Source of the DNA: Corynebacterium wankanglinii
GTDB lineage: Bacteria; Actinomycetota; Actinomycetes; Mycobacteriales; Mycobacteriaceae
Assembly (NCBI GenBank): GCA_014490595.1
Contig: CP061031.1
Coordinates: forward strand, 1,426,001-1,490,000
Direction of reading: 5' to 3'
DNA length: 64,000 nt
Shown here: one piece after another, positions 27,836-36,380 of the stretch
Numbering within the stretch: the first letter of the stretch is position 1
Layout: each line of letters begins with the position of its first letter
Translations under genes and position numbers: made by a program
Notes under the pieces: generated by a model
Told to the model about the DNA's origin: nothing
What the model saw: only the letters and a program-made list of their open reading frames with translations
Databases searched by the model: none

Positions 27836-28849
27836 TTATTCGGCAGTCGGCGTTGCGGCGCCGCCGGAGTTCGTGCTACCGCCGCCCGCGCGACGATCGC
27901 GGATCTCCTGCAGCTGTTTCTGGTTTTCGGCATTTTGGGCGATGATCTGCTTCAACGCGTCGCTCAACGCGTTGGGGTTGCCCTCGGTCGGCACCTGGTC
28001 GCCCCCTTGTCCTTGACGAGCTTTTGCCTCGGCTGCGGCCTGGACCTGCTGAGCGAGCTGCGCGGGTAGCACCACCTGCAGGGAATTTCCTGCCAGAATC
28101 GGATCCTCCCCGCGGTAGACGAAGGAACGCGCGATGGTCTCCCGCCCGATCTCCGCGAGCTGGTCCTCAGAGCCCGTTGGCGCAGCCAGGGTAACGCGGT
28201 AGAGCCAGCGAGGCCCCTCCACACCGACGATGCGGATCACACCGTTGCTTCCAGTTCCCACGACTTCTTGGCCCCACGGACCTTGTTCGACCTCCACAGG
28301 CATGCCTTCTGAACGCATGCCCTGGATGATCTCCTCGGAGGACTCCTCCCATAATCCACCAGTGCGCGGCGCGGCGAACGCCACCGGTGTAATGCGGCCG
28401 TAGCGGGTAACAATGTGGACCATTTTCGGACCTTGCTCCCCCATCTCAACCTGCACCTGGGATTCCTTCGGCAACGGGACGCGAATTGATCCGAGGTTCA
28501 GGGTGACGTTGGAGAAATCAGAGAAGTCAAAATCCTCAATATTTACGTTGTCCCCGTCGAACGGGCCCGTGGACCCGCCAACCGGGTCGTAATCAACAAG
28601 AGCTGCAACCCCAGCCGCCGCCGAAGCACTCGCAGGTTCCGCAGGCGGATTCACCGCGGACGCTTCAGCTGAGGTCGTGGTTTCGTTGTTGCCACCCGCG
28701 ACGGGTTCATTGTCGGCTGCCGCGGAGGTCTCCGGTTGGACAGCGTCCGACGGGGCGTCAGCGTCCGGCTTATGCACCCCGTTCACATCGGATTCGTTTT
28801 CCTGCTTCTTCTTTTTCTTCCAAACGGCCAGAATGCCATCGATGGTCAC
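27836..28849 (-). CDS. DUF3710 family protein
   Basis: Actinobacterial protein of unknown function usually found beside dut. The 337 residues contain a lysine-rich start (VWKKKKKQ), a long Ala/Glu/Pro-rich disordered part to about residue 95, the conserved DUF3710 domain (about 100-265, with GPFD, LNLGSIRVPLP and IRIVGVEGPRWLYR), and a Gln/Ala-rich coiled-coil tail. ATG 28849 has a GAGGGAG site. No membrane segment. It sits downstream of dut and abuts the methyltransferase gene. Confidence 0.87.
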   Translation of the reverse strand: MTIDGILAVWKKKKKQENESDVNGVHKPDADAPSDAVQPETSAAADNEPVAGGNNETTTSAEASAVNPPAEPASASAAAGVAALVDYDPVGGSTGPFDGDNVNIEDFDFSDFSNVTLNLGSIRVPLPKESQVQVEMGEQGPKMVHIVTRYGRITPVAFAAPRTGGLWEESSEEIIQGMRSEGMPVEVEQGPWGQEVVGTGSNGVIRIVGVEGPRWLYRVTLAAPTGSEDQLAEIGRETIARSFVYRGEDPILAGNSLQVVLPAQLAQQVQAAAEAKARQGQGGDQVPTEGNPNALSDALKQIIAQNAENQKQLQEIRDRRAGGGSTNSGGAATPTAE

Positions 28850-28933
28850 TCCCTCAGAGGTTTTCTATCGGTGATTTTCCATGAGTGTAATTCTTGCAGT
28901 AGTGGCGGCTGACTGCGGACCACGCACGAGGAG

Positions 28934-29416
28934 TCAGAGGGTGCCCGTCGAGCCATATCCGCCGCTGCCGCGTGCGGTCTCGTCCAGCTGATCAACTTCC
29001 TCAAACTCCACCAGCTCCACACGCTGCACGACCAGCTGAGCGATGCGCGTGCCCCGAGTGATTTCAATAGCCTCGGAACGGTCAGTATTGATCAGGCATA
29101 CCTTCAGCTCGCCGCGATAGCCGGCATCGACAGTGCCGGGAGTGTTGACGATGCTGAGCCCGTGCTTAGCCGCCAACCCTGAGCGCGGGTGGATGAGTCC
29201 AACGGTGCCCACCGGAAGCGCAACGGCTATGCCGGTGCCAACCAGAGCGCGCTCCCCAGGGCGCAACACGATGTCCTCGGTGGCGTACAGATCCGCACCT
29301 GCGTCCTCTGGGTGCGCTCGCTTTGGGAGGGGAATTCCGGGGTCAAGTCGCTTCACTCGAATTGCCGCGGCCGTCGACTGTCCGTACACCTCGTCCGCAC
29401 GTTCTTGCTGTCTCAC
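28934..29416 (-). CDS. dut: Deoxyuridine 5'-triphosphate nucleotidohydrolase
   Basis: Hydrolyses dUTP to dUMP, protecting DNA from uracil and feeding dTMP synthesis. The 160-residue protein has the five trimeric-dUTPase motifs, including [31 protein letters not shown] and the C-terminal [13 protein letters not shown] 29416 lies 7 nt after a TAGGGT -10 box; a longer frame upstream overlaps the divergent DUF3093 gene and is not credible. Confidence 0.95.
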   Translation of the reverse strand: MRQQERADEVYGQSTAAAIRVKRLDPGIPLPKRAHPEDAGADLYATEDIVLRPGERALVGTGIAVALPVGTVGLIHPRSGLAAKHGLSIVNTPGTVDAGYRGELKVCLINTDRSEAIEITRGTRIAQLVVQRVELVEFEEVDQLDETARGSGGYGSTGTL

Positions 29417-29423
29417 TCGGCCC

Positions 29424-29429
29424 ACCCTA
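29424..29429 (-). promoter_or_regulatory. -10 box (TAGGGT) of leaderless dut
   Basis: Minus-strand TAGGGT followed by 7 nt and GTG at 29416. Confidence 0.6.
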
Positions 29430-29496
29430 CGTGAGACTCCGATAAGCCGACGCGATCGCAAACGCAGCGCAAGTGTGCGCTCGGTGCACCCCCGCC

Positions 29497-29502
29497 TATT
29501 GT
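29497..29502 (+). promoter_or_regulatory. -10 box (TATTGT) of a leaderless DUF3093 gene
   Basis: TATTGT followed by 7 nt and the GTG at 29510; selects this GTG over an earlier in-frame GTG at 29501. Confidence 0.6.
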
Positions 29503-29509
29503 GGAAAGC

Positions 29510-30070
29510 GTGAGTGAGACCGCTTCGAACCCGAACCGCACTGAATCGGCAGGTGCCGACGGTGCTGTATCCTCCAACGCGCGGACCGCGACGCAAGTGA
29601 CGAAAGTGTTGTACTCGGAGCGGCAATGGGTGCCCTGGTACTGGTGGGTAGCGGTGGCAGGCCTCACGCTCCTATTCGCTGGGCAGCTCGGGCTGAACCG
29701 GAGTGTGTGGTGGTTTGCCGTGCCGCTCGTCCTTTTCGGCGCGCTGTCCGCGTGGTTTCTCCTGTGGCTATCCCGCACCACGGTCAAGGTGGAGCAAGAC
29801 CCCGATGGGCATCGCTGGCTCCTCGTCGACGATGCGAATTTGCCCGATTCAGTCGTCTCCCGCTCAATGGTCGTCCCCGGCTCAGCCCGGCAAAATGCCC
29901 TAGGCCGCCAGCTGGATCCTGCCGCATTTCTGGTCTCGCGGCCGTGGGTAAGTGAGCACGTGCTCATCGTGCTGGATGATCCGGAAGACCCAACCCCGTA
30001 CTGGCTCATCTCCTCAAAGGACCCGGAAACGTTGTTGGAGGCCTTCACCCCGGGGACGGTCGCCCGCTAA
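29510..30070 (+). CDS. DUF3093 family membrane protein
   Basis: Conserved actinobacterial protein of unknown function, divergent from dut. From GTG 29510 there are 186 residues: a polar N-terminus, two membrane segments ([18 protein letters not shown] and the [20 protein letters not shown] region, about residues 46-90), then a cytoplasmic-type domain with [20 protein letters not shown]. The family name comes from the overall pattern and location. Function unknown. Confidence 0.85.
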   Translation: MSETASNPNRTESAGADGAVSSNARTATQVTKVLYSERQWVPWYWWVAVAGLTLLFAGQLGLNRSVWWFAVPLVLFGALSAWFLLWLSRTTVKVEQDPDGHRWLLVDDANLPDSVVSRSMVVPGSARQNALGRQLDPAAFLVSRPWVSEHVLIVLDDPEDPTPYWLISSKDPETLLEAFTPGTVAR

Positions 30071-30093
30071 TACTTTGGGCTGATTGACGACAC

Positions 30094-30138
30094 ACGCAAG
30101 GGCGGCGCCACTGCAACAAGATGGCGCCGCCCTTGCGT
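30094..30138. terminator. Perfect 17-bp inverted repeat between convergent genes
   Basis: ACGCAAGGGCGGCGCCA is repeated exactly in inverse after an 11-nt loop, between the convergent DUF3093 and DUF4193 genes. A U-run is lacking, but the stem is very stable in both directions, so a bidirectional terminator is the simplest reading. Confidence 0.75.
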
Positions 30139-30156
30139 CGGTTGTTCGGCGAGTTG

Positions 30157-30450
30157 CTACTCGCAGTCGAGGCAGATCTTAGAGCCGTCGGCTTCGGTGT
30201 ATGCCAGACGGTTGTTCTTTTGCACCAGGAAGCAGGATGCGCACGTAAATTCGTCATCCTGCCGGGGCTTGACCTCTACATTGAGCTCCTCGCCGGAGAG
30301 GTCTTGTGTCGGCGGTTCGACTGGCTCCACAATCTCACCGTCGTCGTCCATGCTGCTTCCCGCTACTTCGGCGGCCTTGAGCCCCTCGAGGGAATCCGTC
30401 TCAATGTCGTCTTCCATCCGGCGCCGTGGCGCATCGTAATCGGTGGCCAT
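30157..30450 (-). CDS. DUF4193 family zinc-ribbon-like protein
   Basis: Small acidic actinobacterial protein (97 residues) of unknown function. The C-terminal half holds two CxxC pairs, CASCFLVQ and CLDC at the very end, a likely zinc site. The N-terminus ATDYDAPRRR is the family hallmark. ATG 30450 has a GGAGG site. In C. glutamicum suhB lies between this gene and ppgK; no such gene fits the 164 bp here. Confidence 0.88.
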   Translation of the reverse strand: MATDYDAPRRRMEDDIETDSLEGLKAAEVAGSSMDDDGEIVEPVEPPTQDLSGEELNVEVKPRQDDEFTCASCFLVQKNNRLAYTEADGSKICLDCE

Positions 30451-30601
30451 GATGGTGTGTCCTCCAGCTCAGCGTGATCGTCCCCATTGGGGCTCGATGT
30501 CGTTATTTGAGCGGAATACTAGGGGATACATATTGCCCTGTCATCTTCCCAGCTCACCGCCCAAAAAGAGTGGTTGCGAAGCGATGCACGGACACCGTTT
30601 G

Positions 30602-30607
30602 TACACT
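30602..30607 (+). promoter_or_regulatory. -10 box (TACACT) of leaderless ppgK
   Basis: TACACT followed by 7 nt and ATG at 30615. Confidence 0.6.
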
Positions 30608-30614
30608 GCCTTGC

Positions 30615-31373
30615 ATGACTGACAAGGCTCTCGGTTTTGGCGTGGATGTCGGCGGGTCCGGCGTCAAGGGCGCTGTGGTGGATCTGCACACGGGTGAATT
30701 CGTAGGCGAGCGGGTCAAAATCGCCACTCCCCGTCCCGCCACCCCGAACGCCGTTGCTGAGGTGGTCGCCCAAATCACCCAGCAATGCAATTGGAGCGGC
30801 CCTGTGGGCATCACTCTCCCCTCGGTGGTGGTGCAGCAGGTTGCCCGCACCGCCGCGAACATCGACCAGTCGTGGGTGGGAGCGAACGTTCATACTGTGT
30901 TTGCCCAGGCGCTCGGCACCGAGCGAGTCGCAGTACTCAACGACGCCGACGCGGCTGGCATCGCTGAGGTCGCATTCGGCGACCCGGCGGCGCGCAGTGG
31001 CGCGGTGATCTTTCTAACGTTCGGTACAGGAATCGGTTCATCTTTCCTTATGGACGGCACCCTCTTTCCAAACACGGAGCTCGGACATATGCGTATCGAC
31101 GGCGCGGAGGCAGAGCAGTTCGCATCCTCTGCAGCCCGCGACCGCGAGAAGCTGAGTTACAAAAAGTGGGCAAAACGCGTGGACACGGTCCTACACGAGT
31201 ACGAACGGCTGTTTAACCCATCTGCCTTTGTCGTAGGCGGGGGCATCTCACGTCACGCTGAACGGTGGGTGCCAATGCTTACAGTGGAAACTCCCGTTGT
31301 GCCGGCTGCCTTACGCAACCGCGCGGGTATCGTGGGCGCGGCAATGGCGGCACAATCCCGAGTCGCACCGTAA
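30615..31373 (+). CDS. ppgK: Polyphosphate glucokinase
   Basis: ROK-type kinase that phosphorylates glucose using polyphosphate or ATP. The 252-residue protein begins [18 protein letters not shown] (phosphate motif), has the ROK-family [13 protein letters not shown] and LNDADAAG, and a tail [11 protein letters not shown]. The start is ATG 30615, 7 nt after TACACT; the same frame extends upstream but without a ribosome site. It precedes sigA, as in C. glutamicum. Confidence 0.94.
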   Translation: MTDKALGFGVDVGGSGVKGAVVDLHTGEFVGERVKIATPRPATPNAVAEVVAQITQQCNWSGPVGITLPSVVVQQVARTAANIDQSWVGANVHTVFAQALGTERVAVLNDADAAGIAEVAFGDPAARSGAVIFLTFGTGIGSSFLMDGTLFPNTELGHMRIDGAEAEQFASSAARDREKLSYKKWAKRVDTVLHEYERLFNPSAFVVGGGISRHAERWVPMLTVETPVVPAALRNRAGIVGAAMAAQSRVAP

Positions 31374-31537
31374 CCCTTAGCAACAGGTGCTGTACGGTGG
31401 TGGCCGTTCAACCGTCGCATGCGGGGATAGGGAATATACCTCAATGGCGGCTGTTAATATTGGCGTTCTGAAAAAAATGGGACGCATACGTACCCTGGAT
31501 TGCCAGTGGTAAGGTCCGATGACTCGAAAGGGCGTAC

Positions 31538-33022
31538 GTGGTAGCCAGCGAAGCTTCAAGCAATAGTGCCGACGACGTGACTGCGGTTTCGTCCGACGGT
31601 GGCGCAGGCAGCGTTGCCAAACCCAGCGCGAAAAAGACGGCGAAAAAAGCCGTGAAGAAAACCGCGAAAAAGACCGCCAAGAAAACGGCGAAGAAAGCAG
31701 TGAAGAAGACTGCTAAGAAGACCGCCCGCAAGACGTCTGCGAAAAAGGCAACGGCTAAGAAAGCGACGAAGGCCGTTGCCACGGTTGACGCTGATGAGCG
31801 AGAAGATGATCCTCTCACCGCTGAAGCTGAGGGTGGCGATCTGAGCGATACCAACATCGAGCGTGACGAGGCCGACTACGATCCGGAGCTCGGCGACGAC
31901 GATGACGCGTTCGACGAGGACATCGACGACGCCTTGGGCGAAGACGACGTCGAGGAGGACGAGGACCTCGGCGACGACAGTGAGGCCGAGGACGAAGAAG
32001 AGGAAGAGGACGAGGGCGCCTCGGTCTGGGACATCGAGGAGTCTGCAGCACTTCGCCAGGCACGAAAAGACGCGCAGCTCACCGCTTCCGCCGATTCGGT
32101 GCGCGCTTACCTCAAGCAGATCGGCAAGGTAGCCCTCCTTGACGCAGAGCAGGAGGTTTCGCTGGCAAAGCGCATCGAAGCGGGTTTGTACGCCCAATAT
32201 CGTCTAGACGAGATGGCGCGTGCAGCTGCTGAAGGCGACAAGGACGCCAAGTTGACGCCGGCGGTCAAACGTGACTTGCGCGCCGTGGCACGTGACGGAC
32301 GCAAAGCAAAGAATCACCTCCTCGAGGCAAACCTGCGTCTCGTAGTGTCCCTTGCCAAGCGATACACCGGTCGTGGCATGGCCTTTCTGGATTTAATCCA
32401 GGAGGGCAACCTTGGTCTCATCCGCGCCGTGGAAAAATTCGACTATTCCAAGGGCTACAAGTTCTCCACCTACGCCACATGGTGGATCCGGCAGGCGATC
32501 ACGCGCGCGATGGCGGACCAGGCCCGTACCATCCGCATCCCGGTGCACATGGTTGAGGTCATTAACAAGCTCGGCCGTATCCAGCGTGAGCTACTGCAGG
32601 ATCTCGGACGTGAGCCCACGCCGTTGGAGCTTGCGAAAGAAATGGACATCACCGAGGAGAAGGTTCTCGAAATCCAGCAGTACGCTCGCGAACCCATCTC
32701 GCTCGATCAGACGATCGGCGACGAAGGTGATAGCCAGCTGGGTGATTTCATCGAGGATTCCGAGGCGGTTGTTGCGGTAGACGCGGTATCTTTCACCCTC
32801 CTCCAAGACCAGCTCCAAGACGTGCTACACACGCTATCGGAGCGTGAAGCCGGTGTAGTCCGGCTGCGGTTCGGTCTTACCGACGGGATGCCGCGCACGT
32901 TAGATGAGATCGGGCAGGTTTACGGTGTGACCCGCGAGCGCATTCGCCAGATCGAGTCGAAGACGATGTCCAAGCTGCGCCACCCGTCGCGTTCCCAGGT
33001 ACTGAGGGACTACCTGGACTAA
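31538..33022 (+). CDS. sigA: Primary RNA polymerase sigma factor SigA
   Basis: Vegetative sigma-70. The 494-residue protein has three parts: a Lys/Ala-rich N-terminus with repeated KKTAKK units (about residues 31-80), a strongly acidic stretch (about 85-165), then regions 1.2 to 4 with [18 protein letters not shown] (2.4), and a C-terminal [20 protein letters not shown] (4.2). GTG 31538 has an AAAGGG site. The 164 bp upstream hold a possible TAATAT -10 at 31455 but no clear -35. A hairpin terminator follows. Sigma-factor recognition of TANNNT boxes seen across the window is assigned to this protein by inference. Confidence 0.97.
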   Translation: MVASEASSNSADDVTAVSSDGGAGSVAKPSAKKTAKKAVKKTAKKTAKKTAKKAVKKTAKKTARKTSAKKATAKKATKAVATVDADEREDDPLTAEAEGGDLSDTNIERDEADYDPELGDDDDAFDEDIDDALGEDDVEEDEDLGDDSEAEDEEEEEDEGASVWDIEESAALRQARKDAQLTASADSVRAYLKQIGKVALLDAEQEVSLAKRIEAGLYAQYRLDEMARAAAEGDKDAKLTPAVKRDLRAVARDGRKAKNHLLEANLRLVVSLAKRYTGRGMAFLDLIQEGNLGLIRAVEKFDYSKGYKFSTYATWWIRQAITRAMADQARTIRIPVHMVEVINKLGRIQRELLQDLGREPTPLELAKEMDITEEKVLEIQQYAREPISLDQTIGDEGDSQLGDFIEDSEAVVAVDAVSFTLLQDQLQDVLHTLSEREAGVVRLRFGLTDGMPRTLDEIGQVYGVTRERIRQIESKTMSKLRHPSRSQVLRDYLD

Positions 33023-33046
33023 CAACTAAGGTGCTGCCGTAGAGAG

Positions 33047-33076
33047 AAAGCCCTGACCGGATTCGGTCAGGGCTTT
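33047..33076 (+). terminator. Hairpin terminator after sigA
   Basis: 13-bp perfect stem AAAGCCCTGACCG / CGGTCAGGGCTTT with a 4-nt loop, 24 bp past sigA and 21 bp from the convergent DUF4190 gene; it could serve both. Confidence 0.85.
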
Positions 33077-33097
33077 ACTCGTCGGTGCGAGACGCGA

Positions 33098-33739
33098 TTA
33101 GTTGTTCAGGCTTTTCTCCACCTCATCCTCGATGCAGGTTTGGAATTTTTCGTTGTCGTTCTGGAACTGTTCGCACGCCTCGAACACTCCGTCATCCATC
33201 AGCTGCTTAGCCATGGAGAAGCCGAAAATGAGCATAAGGACGGAGAGGATCAGCGCAATCACGCTGGTTACTATGCCGGTAATCGCCATGCCTTTGCGGG
33301 CACCGGGACCCTGAATAGAGCTGGCCTTGCGAACGCCCATGATACCAAGCACGAGGGCGATGATCCCCAAGATGATTGCGGGGAACACGAACACAAGCCC
33401 CAGCAGAGCGAGGATGCCCAGAATCATCGCTGCAAGCGCGACGCCGTTATTCTGCTGCTGTGTCGGCGCCGGTTCAAACCCGTAAGAAGTGGGCGCGGCG
33501 TTGTAGTTGCCGCCCGCCATGCCGTAGCCCGCGTGCCCCGCGTCGCCACGGGTGTAATCCGGCGTAAGCTGCTCATGTCCGGCGTATCCGCCGTTACCGG
33601 ACACACCTTCTGGGTGAGCGCGGAAATTACTGCCCTCAGCGTTAGTGCCGTACGGGTTCTGTCCGTGCGGGTTCTGTCCGTGCGGGTCACTACCGCTCGG
33701 CTCGTTCGGGTTCTGGCCAGGGTTGTATGGAGTGCTCAT
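33098..33739 (-). CDS. DUF4190-domain membrane protein
   Basis: 213-residue protein of unknown function. The first 100 residues are Gly/Pro/Asn/Tyr-rich with GQNPHGQNPYG repeats and look disordered; then come two membrane segments (about residues 105-130 and 155-175) matching DUF4190; a short acidic tail has two cysteines (FEACEQFQ and FQTCIEDE) that could form a disulfide outside. ATG 33739 has an AAAGGAAG site. Confidence 0.83.
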   Translation of the reverse strand: MSTPYNPGQNPNEPSGSDPHGQNPHGQNPYGTNAEGSNFRAHPEGVSGNGGYAGHEQLTPDYTRGDAGHAGYGMAGGNYNAAPTSYGFEPAPTQQQNNGVALAAMILGILALLGLVFVFPAIILGIIALVLGIMGVRKASSIQGPGARKGMAITGIVTSVIALILSVLMLIFGFSMAKQLMDDGVFEACEQFQNDNEKFQTCIEDEVEKSLNN

Positions 33740-33788
33740 CACTTCTTCCTTTCGCGGATACGTGTCGCAGGCAACCCTACCGGTGGGT

Positions 33789-35549
33789 CTACCAGTCGCG
33801 CAGGAAAGCGATGCGCTTGCGCAGTTGTTCCGCGTTGCACAACGCTGTGGGCGGTCCCCCGCAGGCTTTGCGCACCTCCGTGTGGATCGCACCGTGGGGC
33901 CGGCCGGTTTTGCCAGCCGCGATAGCCACCCGAGCGTTGAGTTCCTTCCGCAACCGCGGCAGCTCGTCCGCCGCTGTTGCGGGTTCTTCCCCCTCGGTCG
34001 TCGCTGTTGGTGGCGGTTTCACCGGTTCCCCAAGCACCTCTGCGCGCTCACGCGCCTTGCGATCTTCCTCCCGGCGCGCACGTTCTTCTGCATCCCGGGC
34101 GTCGAGTTGATCGCTCTGGCGTTTGGCCAGCAGGGTGCGGACTTGCTCTGCGTCGAGAAGGCCTGGTAGGCCGAGAAAGTCCTGTTCTTCCGCAGACCCG
34201 GCCTGTGTGGGGGTGCCGTAGGTGGAGCCGTCGAAGATGAGCGAGTCGAGCTCGGCAGAGGCGCCGATAACTTCGTAGTTCGGGCCCTCGTCGGGCTCGT
34301 TTTGTGTGCGATTCGCCTGCTCTAATAGCTCGTCTGACCAGCCAGACTCACGGTGCGGCTTGCCCAAAACGTGGTCGCGTGAAACTTCCATTTCTTCGGC
34401 CAGACGTAGCAGCACCGGCACGGACGGAAGGAAGACCGACGCGGACTCACCAGGCATGCGGGAGCGAACGAATCGGCCGATGGCCTGTGCAAAGAACAAC
34501 GGTGTAGAGGCGGAGGTCGCGTACACGCCCACTGACAGACGCGGTACGTCCACGCCCTCTGAGACCATGCGCACCGCGACCATCCATTCGTCCTGGGAGG
34601 CGGAGAACTCGTCGATCCGGTCAGACGCACCAGGCTCGTCGGACAGCACCACCGTCACGGGGGTGTTGGACAGCGTCTCGAGAATTTTCGCGTATGCGCG
34701 CGCTGTGGTTTTGTTCGTTGCGATGACCAGGCCCCCGGCGTCGGGCATGTTCGCGCGGATCTTCATTAACCGGGTGTGAGCGGCGGTAAGCACTGCGGCA
34801 ATCCAGCCGCCCTTCGGGTCGAGGGCCGTCCGCCACGCACGTGCGGTCTGTTCCGCATTGAGGGGCTCACCCAGGCGGGCTGAGTATTCCTCCCCCGCTG
34901 AGTCCTTCCATTGGGCCTCGCCGGAGTATGCAAGGAATACCACTGGTCGCACGACGCCGTCCGCCAGGGCGTGGGAATAGCCGTAGGTGTAGTCGGCCTC
35001 CGAGACTAGGTGGCCTTCCCCGTCTTCGACGTAGCGGACGAAGGGAATCTGGGAATCGTCGGAGCGAAACGGCGTTCCAGTCAGTGCGAGACGGTGTTCG
35101 ACGTCGTTGTAGGCCTCGTACACACCGTCACCCCAGCTTTTGGAATCGCCGGCATGGTGGATCTCGTCCAAGATGACCAAGGTTCGGCGTGCCGAGGCAA
35201 TTGCGTGGTGCTTAAACGGGTGCATCCCCACTTGTGCGTAGGTGACGACGATGCCGTCGTAAGACGCGTTGACGGCTGAAGAGTTGGTGAAGTTCGGGTC
35301 CAGCGACAGCCCGAAGCGCTTCGCGGAGTCGGACCACTGGTGCTTCAGGTGCTCCGTTGGCACCACGACGATGATGCGCTGGACGGTCCTGTCTTCAACC
35401 AACTTCGAAGCAAGCGTCAGTGCGAACGTCGTTTTTCCCGCTCCCGGGGTTGCGACAGCCATGAAGTCTCGCGGTTTGGCTCGCAGAAACGAATCGAGGG
35501 CCTCCTGCTGCCATTTACGCAGCTGGGGCCCGGTGGTCGCGGCGCTCAC
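33789..35549 (-). CDS. Superfamily 2 DEAD/DEAH-type helicase
   Basis: 586-residue SF2 ATPase with motif I ATPGAGKTTF (about residues 33-42), motif II ILDEIHHAGDS, motif III ALTGTPFRSD, and motif VI region AQAIGRFVRSRM. The fold resembles type III restriction/UvrB-like helicases, but no nuclease or methylase lies beside it. The C-terminal ~150 residues are charged and Ala/Glu/Arg-rich. Its ATG overlaps the DUF3039 stop (ATGA). The same pair occurs in other corynebacteria near sigA. Nucleic acid substrate unknown. Confidence 0.88.
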   Translation of the reverse strand: MSAATTGPQLRKWQQEALDSFLRAKPRDFMAVATPGAGKTTFALTLASKLVEDRTVQRIIVVVPTEHLKHQWSDSAKRFGLSLDPNFTNSSAVNASYDGIVVTYAQVGMHPFKHHAIASARRTLVILDEIHHAGDSKSWGDGVYEAYNDVEHRLALTGTPFRSDDSQIPFVRYVEDGEGHLVSEADYTYGYSHALADGVVRPVVFLAYSGEAQWKDSAGEEYSARLGEPLNAEQTARAWRTALDPKGGWIAAVLTAAHTRLMKIRANMPDAGGLVIATNKTTARAYAKILETLSNTPVTVVLSDEPGASDRIDEFSASQDEWMVAVRMVSEGVDVPRLSVGVYATSASTPLFFAQAIGRFVRSRMPGESASVFLPSVPVLLRLAEEMEVSRDHVLGKPHRESGWSDELLEQANRTQNEPDEGPNYEVIGASAELDSLIFDGSTYGTPTQAGSAEEQDFLGLPGLLDAEQVRTLLAKRQSDQLDARDAEERARREEDRKARERAEVLGEPVKPPPTATTEGEEPATAADELPRLRKELNARVAIAAGKTGRPHGAIHTEVRKACGGPPTALCNAEQLRKRIAFLRDW

Positions 35550-35791
35550 TTGCGGCGCAACCCCTTATAAATCCGTTCGCAGTCGGGGCACACGGGAGAG
35601 CCCGGCTTGGCTTGTTTTTTTACCGGAAAGGTTTCGCCGCATAACGCCACAACCATCTTGCCGGAAATGGCGGAATCGACGATCTGGTCCTTTTTCACGT
35701 AGTGGAAAAACTTCGGGGTGCCGTCGTCCGTGGTCGACGAGGTGTCTTCCCTGAGATCGGGGCGCTCGAGCGTCTTGGTCATCGTATTCAC
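35546..35791 (-). CDS. DUF3039 family small protein
   Basis: Small actinobacterial protein (about 81 residues from GTG 35791; ATG at 35782 is the alternative). It contains KFFHYVKKDQIVDSAISGKMVVALCGE and a C-terminal CPDCERIY, a possible zinc ribbon with three or four cysteines. A CATGAT box lies 7 nt before GTG 35791. Translational overlap with the helicase gene suggests a functional partner; nothing more is known to me. Confidence 0.82.
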   Translation of the reverse strand: MNTMTKTLERPDLREDTSSTTDDGTPKFFHYVKKDQIVDSAISGKMVVALCGETFPVKKQAKPGSPVCPDCERIYKGLRRK

Positions 35792-35837
35792 GGCACCTAT
35801 CATGCCCCAATTTGGGCCAGAGGTTAAGCCGCAAGGC

Positions 35838-35843
35838 TAACCT
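35838..35843 (+). promoter_or_regulatory. -10 box (TAACCT) of a leaderless DUF3099 gene
   Basis: TAACCT followed by 8 nt and ATG at 35852. Confidence 0.5.
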
Positions 35844-35851
35844 CGATGTTC

Positions 35852-36352
35852 ATGAGCCCACACGAAAACTCCGCCCCAGAATCGGGTCTCGAGGCCGACG
35901 CTGAGACAGTGGACGCGGAGCCGAATCTGTCGTCTGGTGCCTCCCCTACGCCCGGTGCGTCTCGGCGCGTCCTACGCCGCGGTGTTCGGGGGCGGTCGTC
36001 CCGGGCGCTGATCACAGATGCCGCGTTTACTCCAGAGCAGAACCGCCAGTCCCGGGAGCGCCAGTACGCCATTCTGCAGGGGCTTCGACTGCCGTTCATT
36101 CTGTTGGCCCTCGTGGCTGTGTGGGCCAATCTATGGGTGCTTGCTGGCATTCTTTTCGTCGTGTCGGTGCCACTGCCGTGGATCGCCGTTGTGCGCGGCA
36201 ACGCGCGCGGCGAGGTGCGCGATGCTCGGCAAAAGAATGTGTACAAACCCGCCGCCGCACGCCAACAGATGCTGTCGCAGCAGCAGCACTCGGCGATCCA
36301 ACCTGGATCTGGGGCTAGCGGCTCCCCCGCTATCATCGACCACGACGAATAG
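35852..36352 (+). CDS. DUF3099 family membrane protein
   Basis: 166-residue protein of unknown function starting at ATG 35852 (an ATG two codons earlier is also in frame). The N-terminus is acidic, then Arg-rich (SRRVLRRGVRGRSSRALIT), followed by two close membrane segments at about residues 75-115 and a polar Gln/Ser-rich tail. DUF3099 by pattern and by place opposite DUF3039. It precedes the broken methyltransferase by 28 bp. Confidence 0.82.
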   Translation: MSPHENSAPESGLEADAETVDAEPNLSSGASPTPGASRRVLRRGVRGRSSRALITDAAFTPEQNRQSRERQYAILQGLRLPFILLALVAVWANLWVLAGILFVVSVPLPWIAVVRGNARGEVRDARQKNVYKPAAARQQMLSQQQHSAIQPGSGASGSPAIIDHDE

Positions 36353-36380
36353 CCCCCACCCCTTAGTGCAGGAGCCACGT

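Noticed and set aside
27032..28069. 345-codon plus-strand frame
   Set aside because: Antisense to the TrmA-type and DUF3710 genes; no ribosome site and Arg/Cys/Pro-rich composition.
31620..31780. A/G-rich repeats in sigA considered as an insertion or recombination element
   Set aside because: They encode the in-frame Lys/Ala repeats of the sigma-factor N-terminus.
33652..33690. Short direct repeats near the DUF4190 N-terminus considered as a CRISPR-like array
   Set aside because: They are 15-bp coding repeats for GQNPHG/GQNPYG with no spacers and no cas genes.
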